Shown here: piece after piece, positions 55,087-64,000 of the stretch | Layout of the letters: the number at the start of each line of letters is the position of its first letter | Numbering within the stretch: position 1 is the stretch's first letter | Notes under the pieces: model-generated | The model's database searches: none | What the model was told of the DNA's origin: nothing | Seen by the model: the letters and a program-made list of their open reading frames with translations, nothing else | Position numbers and translations under genes: made by a program | Source of the DNA: Parastagonospora avenae f. sp. tritici 18332-5 | Lineage: Eukaryota > Ascomycota > Dothideomycetes > Pleosporales > Phaeosphaeriaceae | Assembly (NCBI GenBank): GCA_022559985.1 | Contig: JAFJTR010000001.1 | Location: forward strand, 372,001 to 436,000 | Direction: 5' to 3' | Length of the DNA stretch: 64,000 nucleotides

Positions 55087-58000
55087 GTTGCCAGGCACGT
55101 GACTTAGAGAATTTTGAATTTGGAGGGTATAGAATGTGACTTGTTGGCTGGAGCATCTGGCAGATCATGCCTCATGCGACAGTATCTTGCGGTTCGAGAA
55201 TAGGTATCAAGGATAGAGAGGTTTCTAAGTTCGTGTCAGAACATAGGTCTGGATTTCTGTGACTCAAGAAGAGACTGGCGCGAAAGTGGATCCTACGTTG
55301 AGCAATTGTGGGAAGCATACTGTGTAAAAACAAATTTCAACACGAGTATCTGGCGAGCTTAAGGACACGGGTCTTGGAATGTACGTCCTGAAGAATACGC
55401 AACTATATGAGAAGTATCCTATTTAGATGCTTTTCAAAGTTGATTCAAAGAATTATGAAGATTCTATATTCGTGTACAGACTTGAATTGTCTTCTCTTGC
55501 AGCCCTTCTTCAGTAAATTGAGCACTAGACAATTGATATGTAGAACTGTGGATAATAACGCCTGAAAATATACGCGGCGGGTTTCAGTCAGATGTGATAC
55601 ACGATGAGGCTGTGAACGTATCCAGGAACTACTTTACTTCGATTTACTACAAGCCCATTCATTCAAAATCGCTAACCTCTCTAGGTCACATCGGCCATAT
55701 GTTGTACATGCTGAACGTAATTTGAAAGGATGCAATGACTGGTAATTCAAAGATCTGCCCACATCTGTCCCTGCACTTCAGCGACCGGACATCGTCTTGT
55801 AACCCAAACTACGAGACTGTCGTTATAGAGCTGCTGGAATGTACACCCACCCTGAGAACGTGTGTGGACATGTTCAGCTCACTCGACACGGACGCTGAGT
55901 TGAGAATGACTTGGCGGTGTCTTATGAGAGACGGCGGCTGTCAGCCATCGACCATAGTGTTGTGAAGGGTCGCTTTGCGCCGCGAATTCAGCTCATGGAT
56001 ATGCCTAATTCAAATGACAGAACGGGGACCAGCCATGTTCATACCACCAAGTGTAAATACACTGACCTCAAGAGGATACCCATAGTTCACGTCTAATGGA
56101 AAGCCAAGCGCGAAACGAAGACAATGGAGCGGCGAACATATCCCACAAACACTCTAGGAGCTGTTCTTTGATACATCAGGAACCACAAGCCCAGCCAGCT
56201 GATACTGCTCAGTTGCAATTGAGATTATGTCTTGGCGCGCCCAAGGTCGAAACGTGGAGAAGGTTTTGCAGGCTATCAAAGAACTCAGGATGATAGAGCC
56301 TGGATGCCTTCCAAAAATTGCAGCAGAGTAGTTCGATCCCAAAAGCAGTGCGTACACATCCAGGAACCACCATGAGGCCGACTCTTGAGACAGGATGCCG
56401 CACAAATGACAATACTCGAGCCGTCTCATAAGAGAAGTCGATCTTGCTGCATGTGGAATTGGAACGGACACGCAGACAGTCCAATTTGCTGGATGCCGAA
56501 GTTGCACGATGACACTGAGCACATGAATACCTCTGCGTCGCCGAACGGAGCCAGTCGTCGTGCAATTTACGTAAGGTGGGCATTTGTACCATAGATATGT
56601 CTGCACAATAAGAGAATTGTGTGAGATGTGTCGTGAATTCCATGAAGTTTGTTACCACCAGCCTCGGGCCGGCTGATAGTCGGCGTGCACGGTCAACGCA
56701 CAGAGGGCGCACGGTCAGGGCACAGACTCGCAAATTTTCGATACGGTAGCGGCTTGGCGCTTCTCGCCGCCTACTTAAGCCATTTCCCCCCCATCTCTTA
56801 CACTCCAGTTCGACACAGTCCGTTCAACCCTCCCCTACGTTTTGCTCTTCATCTAACAAGCCGCAGTACTTCATAGAATCATTTCTATAGTTAGTCGTCC
56901 TCTTCTGAGCTTCTCAAAAAAGCCACAGATTCTCCAACCTGGTTGATGAGTTTCAGCCCCGATGTCCCGGAGTGAGGCCTTATTACGATTGCTTCGGCGA
57001 ACGTGGCGATGATCTTCAGCCAACTGGTCTCGCACTTCGGTCGAGCTGGACGGCAGGACGTTGGTGGCAATCTGACAGGCTTAACTTTTTCATTGATTCT
57101 CCTGGCTTGCCAGTTGCTCGAGGAAGAAGCTTTTCTCTTTGCTCCATATTCCGGATCTTCCATTATCTCAGACAATCCACATCACGACTTGTTCGCTGAA
57201 ATTGCACCGTCTACTCAAACGGAGTCTGCGATATCACCACACCGAGGCAAGCTCATGCCAGGCCAGCTTGGCCGCCAGGATATCTACTTGCGCTTTCGTG
57301 TTCGTACATGAACTAATTACAGGCGCAATATGGTACCTACAGCGGCGCAGCACGGTAGCCATAGTCCTACTGCAGGTTGCCACTGATTTGATAGCCAGAA
57401 GTTTTACGCCGGGTCGCTGCGACTCGATTGCGAAGGTAAGGCTCTGCGCACAGCCTCGGACACTCTGGTCTTTCTATCGTACTTGACAACATGTGGTACG
57501 CTCCCGTAAGCGAAAACGAGTTGTTCTGAGGAAAACTCCCAAAAAAATTCTCAACCTCCACGCGGCACATTAGTCACACCAGGTGCTGCAATAGTTCGAA
57601 CGCGCTCTAGGACACCTGGCTATTATCAGAGGCTAGCTGCCATGTCATGCGAGCCTAAATAGCCTACATAGATAATCAGCATATTGTACCGTGAAAAGGC
57701 CTCGAAGGTATAAATGCTTACCTTTCTTACACTCTAATAGTGTTCGGGACTCAGACACAACACGCACAAATCTTACAGCATCTTTTAGCCATTGTCCTAT
57801 ACGTCCATCATGAAACTAACCTCGGAAGTCACACGCCCTCATACCTGGTACGACTACGAACTTCGCAGCATACTGAGGCGATCGAATTGCCATCATTCAT
57901 GTCCGTATATCTAAGACATGCAAATTAAGGGACTTCGGAAAGGAAGAGCTAGTTATCTTAGGAAGGCTTGTTATGTGTTCTTTTACTTTAGCAACGCTGT

Positions 58001-58121
58001 GAAAGTATGCAGGCTGTAATACACCTTGACAACACAGAATGCGGCCATCGAAAGCCGAAGAGTTACGCAAACCAGGAGGGAATCTCGTCTTGGTTCCATT
58101 TCCTACATGAGAAGTACTCAC
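55087..58121. other. 3-kb region without a supported gene
   Basis: No frame has a recognisable family or convincing splice links. Around 56790-56885 a pyrimidine-rich, promoter-like stretch is followed on the opposite strand by a 94-codon frame (57175-56891; acidic end SSEEDD), which might be a small protein but has no support beyond length. Copy D of the inverted-repeat element lies at 57577-57787. Possible uses are a non-coding RNA or decayed transposon sequence. Confidence 0.4.
57577..57787. mobile_element. MITE-like inverted-repeat element, copy D (211 bp), decayed right end
   Basis: Left end CACCAGGTGCTGCAATAGTT matches the family. The right end GCACAAATCTTACAGCATCT then TTTA matches the family end GCACGAATAGTTGCAGCATC but with several G-to-A and G-to-T changes. 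Flanking 4-mers GTCA and GCCA differ by one transition. No coding capacity. Confidence 0.6.
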
Positions 58122-59376
58122 TCAGCACCATCCATACTTCTCGTTGGCGATCCAGTCGAGCTTCTCCGCCATCGGCCCATCATGCTTTGGGTACCACTGC
58201 AAACTCGCGATGCTCTCTTCGTCTCTATCGACCACCCTCGCACCGGGGTGCAGCCGTTGAGCTGCTTTGACAGTCTCTTTCGCTGGGTTCCATATCTCAA
58301 CATGTTCCATCTTCCACGTCTCCGCCTCTTGCTGCGCCATCGCCATCAACGCCGCAATGGAAGCTTCTTGGCTATGATCATGCGAGGATCCATTCCCATG
58401 GCCCACCGCTGTATCAGTCCCGCTGCCGTCCTCGACTACGAGTCGCAATATGTGGAGCGTGTTGCCCTTCGCCTCGGCGGGATTGTTGTTGTACCACATG
58501 CGTGTCCAGTAGCACCAAACGCGCTTTCCTTTCTCCGTTCCGACAATTGCTCCTTTCACTTTGGGCGCCTTGCGGTGCAGCTCTGTTCCGACGAATTCTT
58601 CCCTCGCGTGGTGCCAGTGGATTGTGTCAGTGTCTGGCAGTAAGGCAATCGCGGGCTTACTTCCTTGTGGCCGCGACTTCAAGCTTTGTTTGATCGAGTT
58701 CACATCATCATCACACAGCTCTTCCAGATCCTCCGCATACAGTGGGCGAGCAGTGGGAAGGTCGTCACCAGTCGCGGATCTGTGTCCTGGGATAGCAATG
58801 TGAGATGAATTGAACGGCTCCCACCCAAATGTGTTGTAGAATTTCTGCCCTTTTTAGCACTCGTACATCGCAAGAGTCCGTGATACTAACCTTGCCAATG
58901 TCTGAGAACAAAATCGAGAACATACACTCCTTCCCGTCCTCCATCTGGTGCCTCTTCAATGCCGTGCTGAGCTCTGTCATCATACGCTGTGCATATCCTC
59001 TCTTCCTCAGATGCGACGCACAAAATACGCTTCCAATGCCATGGCAGATACTCTCATGCAGCTCGCCATTCTGCCAAATCAGAGTCTTCTTGCGGTACGT
59101 TTCGCAGCTTGCCAGAGGCAACCGGGTTCCCGATGAAGGATCTAGAGGATTACCCTCGAGGGCTGTGTCGATCAAGATCCAGTACGAGATGCCGCCATCC
59201 CTCGTGAGCGCCTGCTGCGACAGTGTCTTTTCGCGGCGAAGGTACGCGGGCAATGAAAGGGCGCCTCGCCACTCTGCACCGTTCAAGTTGAATTGCATGA
59301 GCTTCTCTTCATCGGTGGGATGCACCAGTCGAAGCGTGGGAGAGTCTCCCCTGGGAAGGTCGGCAATAGAACCCAT
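58122..59376 (-). CDS. LYC1: GNAT-fold acetyltransferase, LYC1-like (lysine N-acetyltransferase)
   Basis: Two exons, 59376-58891 and 58844-58122; 402 aa. N-terminal part starts with LRLVHPTDEEKLMQFNLNG and WRGALSLPAYLRRE, then a GNAT acetyl-CoA loop, ASHLRKRGYAQRMMTELS (the R/Q-x-x-G-x-A/G pattern), and FSDIGKKFYNTFGWEPF across the intron, the usual GNAT end helix. A long C-terminal domain (EEFVGTELHRKAPKVKGAI, WCYWTRMWY) resembles the LYC1 group, in which Yarrowia Lyc1 acetylates the side chain of lysine for its catabolism. The substrate is inferred by resemblance only. It is cytosolic by lack of any signal. Confidence 0.8.
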
Positions 59377-60695
59377 GATTGGATTTGCTGTTCTCAGATG
59401 TTCGAGTTGGCACCGAGGGCCTTATAATTGTCCCGAGACTAGCTCTTTTGTACTTGTCGTTGTAGGGCGTCGGGAGTCGACGATTACGGTAGTCGTTAAT
59501 GCAGTCTACAACACAACGAGACGTCGCAAGGCGTAGCGTGTTGATCGCGAGCCGATCCGGTTGGATGTAGTTGCGAAGCAATGAAAGAAATGACGACGCT
59601 TTGTCTAGGTCGTTGGGTACCCCACGATTATCGGTCACCCCAACTTACTCTAGACCAACCCCATCCCTTCTTATGCACTCTTGCAGTGTCTTACACATGC
59701 CGTCTGAATATGTTCCCGAAACCTTCTCCTGCTCTGCCCGATCTGTGCCGTTGGAAAGCGAGGGCATGTCAGGGCTTACGACTGTCATGTGCCGTGGTCA
59801 GGCTTCGACTGCACTATTACATAAAGACGCTTGACCTGCTGTGGCTCTCGCCAAACATGCCCATTGGCGATATGTGCAGCAGTTGTATTACAAGCATCCT
59901 TCCCAGCCAGCCCTGCGTAGGTGTCGGTGTAGAAGCAGCGCCGCAGACAAATTGGCTAGTCCGCAGTGGATCTAATCCTGGAACCGCCTGGTGCCGCCGA
60001 CTGGGCGCGACGCGGACCTCCGCTCTTGTAACCGCCATCGCGACTACATTCTGCTTCTGCTTGCTGTGAGCTGTCGTCGGGAGAAATGCCGTGAACTCGG
60101 TCGGTGTGGTACAACGTAGCTGCCATTCCTCGCCTTGCAGCCTGGTGCGCTTGCCAGCTTTGCCACAGCGCGGCTCCGCACAGCAAACAGCGCACCTTGG
60201 GGCTCTACCTTACTGCGACCCGTGGACCTGCACTTGCTGGAGCACCGCCAATATCATCCGATCGGGGTGCCGCACTTCGTCCTCGTCTAACTATCTCGAT
60301 CTTTTCTTCGGTCAACCATACCCCTCATCGCAACCTGCATGCCTTCAGGCTGACGAGTTCGGACTGACAAGGCCGTGAAAGCAGCTGCATCAACCCACGC
60401 TATTGCCCTCCCTTGCCCTCTCACTGCTTCGTCCCTCGCTAGCTACAATTAATGTTTATTTCACTGTTTCGACAAGTTCTTATTGGCCCGGTCCGAGCCA
60501 CCCGTGGTTTTGCGGCGCAGGATCTTGCGTGAGAACAAACAAATCGCTACCACGACTGCCTGTAGATGCTCGCAGCTCAACCACCTAAGTACAAGAACTT
60601 CACTCGCCCTCACGTAGTCTCTCGCTCGGCCGATTAGCTTCTTTTGTATCTCCACTCGAGAATCTACCCGCTCTCATCGACCACACAACATCGCC
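59377..60695. promoter_or_regulatory. Divergent region between LYC1-like and RBR ligase genes
   Basis: 1.3 kb, no supported gene. Holds two promoters; the part at 60390-60695 is pyrimidine-rich and likely the 5' leader of the ligase gene. Confidence 0.4.
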
Positions 60696-63639
60696 ATGGC
60701 CAGGGCGCGTAACGCATTCGCGGGCCATGACATCGTCGAACTATCGTCAGACAGCGAGGACGACGGAACTTTGGTCGATTCTTCCGAGTTTTCCGATGTT
60801 GACGAGCAGCCTCAAGATCCTAACGCACATGTCCCTGCTGACCAGGACCCGGATCACTTAATCGGGGGGCTTAATGCGCGCTACAACCCTGTCTACGAAG
60901 CCGCTGACGGTATCATCGATCTAACTGGCATCCCTGATATCGACGTTCCGCCATTCGATCCGGTACTGGTTGATCGAGAATCTCCGGTACAATACAACAC
61001 CGACAGTAGTGACGAAGACTTAGTCACCGAGGCTGTGGCGCTCAAGATGGTCATAGACATCCTGCCAGATATCTCCATCGACCATGTGCTCGGTATCATC
61101 AGAGAGAAGACCATAGATCTCACGAGAACGAACGCAAAATGTCATGAGATCGTCTCGCAGCTTGTCGACACTGGCGACTACCCAAAAGAGGATGAAGACG
61201 CAAAGAGTAAGAAGAGGAAAAGAAGTGATGAGGGCGATTGGCAGGAGTACGACAAAGATGAGCGAGATCCGGAGATACCGACATATGAACTAGACTCGTA
61301 AGTTGTCCCCTTCACTAGCTCCATCACAGGCGTCCGGTGACTCCTCACCTCCCGTCATTGAAGATGCCATTCAGTTCGCCAGCGCTACTTCAAGAGTTCC
61401 GTGTGATCTAGCATGGATCGCGAATTGCATACTTCGACATCAGAAACCATGCATATTTCCACGTGTAGCTGGGCTAGAAATCGTTCTCATGGATGATGTA
61501 TCGCAGACCAAGAACCCGCCAGCAGGACTCTGACGACCACCACATCAGTCATCTTGAGCTGGCGATCTTCAATTCGGCATTGCAGCAATATTCTTCTCGT
61601 TTCCTCACTACACTTGCTTTCTCCTACAACCACTAACTAATTTACCTTTCTAGTACGGAACTGCTCAAAGATGAATTCCTTTTCGTTCCGGTTCGCCACA
61701 TCGTCGACATCCTAAAGGGACACAAGACCCTTTTCAAAAGCTACATCGTTCTCGAGGAACAAACACGAAATTACGAGAGCATTTCAAGAAACATATTCTC
61801 CAGGATTGGTAAAGCGCGCAACAAACGAGGCACCGAGAATCTCCTAATCGAACGAGGAAGCCAACTGCCCAAAGAACTCCACGCCGTGAAGAGGAAGATC
61901 GCGGTCGAAATGGGGAAGCGGCGTAAAGCTGAGCAGGCGGAGAAGGCAGAAGTCGACAATCGCCAGCGCGCGGAAGCCAGCGGCCGAATGGGCGAGTGCG
62001 CCTGCTGTTTCGACGACGTACCTCTGAATCGCATGATCTCCTGTAATAGCGAGCTAGCTCACTTCTACTGCATGGAGTGTCCGAAGCGGCAAATCGAGAC
62101 ACAGATGGGCCTTTCAAATTGTCGACCGAAATGCTTTGGAGTCGACAACTGTGCTGGTACCTTTGCTCGGAAAGACCTTCAACAGGTCTTGGGTGATAAG
62201 ACTTTCGAACGTCTAGAGCACTTGCAGCAGCAAGAAGACCTTGCCGCTGCCGGTCTGGACTTCCTGTCCGAGTGCCCCTTCTGCGACTACAAGATGGAAT
62301 GTCCTCCAGTTGAAGTTGACAAGGAGTTTCGCTGTCAAAACAAGAAATGCGGCAAGACCAGCTGTCGGCTTTGTGAGAAGGAGACGCATATCCCTATTAC
62401 TTGTAAGGAGGCTGACAAGGACGGCCAAATCACATTACGACATATCGTCGAGGAAGCCATGTCAGCAGCATTAATTCGGCAATGCAACAAATGTAAACAT
62501 CCGTTCGTCAAGGAGTATGGCTGCAACAAAATGACGTGCTCGCACTGTAAGAATGTGCAATGGTACGTCGCCGTCAAATCCCACCGCTGAGTAGCCTGAG
62601 ACTTACTAATATGTGCCTAGTTATGTCTGCTCCAAGAACGTCACCAATTATGAGCACTTTGGCGAAGTCGGACGAGGGCGTTGTCCTTTGCATGAGAACG
62701 TCGAGGACCGGCATGAACAAGAAGTCAAAAAGGCAGCTGACGATGCTATGGCCAAAGTTCGAGCAGACAATCCCAGTCTCTCGGACGCTGACTTGATGAT
62801 CAAGGTCTCAGACACAGTCAAGCAGGCAGAAGATGCTCGCAAAGGACGGGCTCAAGCGCAAGCTAACGCCTTTCCATACCACATGATAGGTGATCAACTA
62901 CAGCATCTCTTACCACCTCCGCTCCCCCCAGCTCTCCGTCGACCGGGACAACCAGACCCACCAGTAGCTCAGTATGTACCCGTCCACCCTTACGCCGTCG
63001 CCCCCGTCCCCTTTTTCATGCATCACCAACCATTCGCTCAACCTCCTCAACATCTACCACCTGCACCATTGTTCGGACCCCCGCCACATCAACACGACGC
63101 TATGGGTAATGTTGTTCTACAACCACATCAGTACGTCTGCTTTTGTCGCGCAGCGCCTTACCACCCACCTCCGCCCCCATATCATTATTACCGTCATTAC
63201 CCACCTAACATGTACCACTAGGCCTGCTGGATTCGGCTACAACCTCTTCGGAATCGACCGGCGCCAAGCAGAAAATGCCTTAGCTTTACAACCTCAACTA
63301 GCTCAACGACCAAGACTCCAAGCTCAACAACAACCTCAGCAACCGGACTTTTTTGACAGACTCCTACAAGACCCTCTACTCTGGCCTCAACATGCTCAGC
63401 TGGATGCTAACCATGCGGACCAGAGGCTAGAACAGCTGCGGCACCGACAGCAACAACAGCAGGCGCAGCTTGCTATGCAGCGGCGGTTAAGGCTTATGAA
63501 TCTTCAGCAGGAGAACTTGGCTCGGCAGCGGGAATTGCTGCTGCAGGACGATGATGGGGCTGCTATGCGCAATCTGCGAGCGGTGAGAGATCACCTGGAG
63601 GAGGCTATAAGAGCGCAGCCGAGGCCTCGACACCGTTGA
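60696..63639 (+). CDS. RBR E3 ubiquitin ligase, RNF216/TRIAD3-like
   Basis: Four exons, 60696-61297, 61654-62562, 62621-63130 and 63222-63639; 812 aa. Residues 1-200 are acidic with SUMO/ubiquitin-motif-like clusters (DIVELSSDSEDD, GIIDLTGI). The RBR module runs from about 316: RING1 ECACCFDDVPLNRMISC, the in-between zinc ligands ECPFCDYKMEC and CQNKKCGKTSCRLC, and RING2 with the catalytic Cys491 in EYGCNKMTCSHC. Arrangement and the LRHIVEEAMSAALIRQC helix before RING2 match RNF216. RBR ligases form a thioester on that Cys before transfer. The C-terminal 300 residues are Pro/His-rich then Gln-rich. The first intron, 356 nt, is the longest here. Substrate unknown. Confidence 0.9.
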
Positions 63640-64000
63640 GATGTGCTTACTTTACGATTTTATTCGAACACGACTTTATGATAGGGGAGGATGAGGGACT
63701 GTTTCATGGGCGCTCGAGGAATATCGATACCCGTCAGCATTTCGCTTCATAATCGTCACAATGTATGCTTGAAGATTTCATATCACAATCTTCGTTATGT
63801 CATGTTCTACGTGACGTTCAGCTTCACCATTCGTGCCGTGACTTTCCTCGCGGATAAAGGGCGTTGCTTCATGTGCGCAGCTGTCATTGCTTCCAACATG
63901 TTCGAGGTCGTAATCCCCGCACTATCCCAGGACTCATGCCTTCACTGCCATGTAATATCCGCGTCGTTCTGGAATCCCCGTGGCCCCCATTATCCCTGCA
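63640..64000. other. 3' flank of the RBR ligase gene to window end
   Basis: 361 bp; no supported gene. Confidence 0.45.

Noticed and set aside
61303..61533. 76-codon frame inside the first intron of the RBR ligase gene, considered as an extra exon
   Set aside because: Joining from the exon 1 donor to the acceptor near 61330 leads to an early stop, while direct joining of 61297 to 61654 gives a sensible protein.
1..64000. CRISPR arrays, operons, ribosome binding sites, rRNA genes
   Set aside because: The window is fungal nuclear DNA; no regularly spaced repeats, and no rRNA sequence was seen.

Overview
The window is nuclear DNA of a filamentous ascomycete (Pezizomycotina, probably a dothideomycete; the class is inferred only from gene style). 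The grounds are many short GT-AG introns (about 48-70 nt, often with a CTAAC branch site), a HET-domain/protein-kinase relic, AzgA and NCS1 purine-type permeases, a CYP504-like P450 next to homogentisate-pathway genes, and a tRNA-Ile(AAU). I joined exons by hand using splice signals, reading frame and family conservation. About 23 intact protein genes, one tRNA gene, two pseudogene loci (one probably a single decayed kinase-HET gene) and a family of short inverted-repeat elements are supported.

Layout. 1-17.8 kb is mostly housekeeping: the end of RLI1/ABCE1, a TBC Rab-GAP, an SPRTN-type protease, a CUS2/Tat-SF1 splicing factor, a TLC membrane protein, a PRXL2-like protein, a methyltransferase-like protein and an AzgA purine permease. 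17.8-25.5 kb is a gene-poor accessory island with a short-chain dehydrogenase relic and the broken kinase-HET gene. 25.6-29.8 kb has an RtcB-type RNA ligase and a secreted, probably Cu-only superoxide dismutase. 30.2-36 kb is a catabolic block (CYP504-like P450, fumarylacetoacetase, homogentisate dioxygenase) that would carry phenylacetate/tyrosine carbon through homogentisate towards fumarate and acetoacetate; the maleylacetoacetate isomerase is not here. 36-42 kb returns to core genes: LEO1, a MOB2-like kinase activator, ARF1 and a MAPEG protein. 42.5-50.7 kb looks like a nitrogen-scavenging group: a PuuE-like deacetylase and an amidase transcribed divergently from a GATA-rich promoter, then an MFS transporter and an NCS1 permease. 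51-64 kb has an intronless beta-hydroxyacid dehydrogenase, threonine synthase, tRNA-Ile, a 3-kb gene-free stretch, a LYC1-like acetyltransferase and an RNF216-like RBR ubiquitin ligase.

The main hidden signal is a family of 211-220-bp elements with terminal inverted repeats of about 30 bp (ends CACC.../...GGTG) at 11.7, 50.8, 52.4 and 57.6 kb, plus a lone end inside an unusually long intron at 47.0 kb. Two copies have perfect 4-bp flanking duplications. Two copies bracket the dehydrogenase gene. A second signal is a GC-skew switch inside several genes: the coding strand is C-rich in the 5' half and G-rich in the 3' half.
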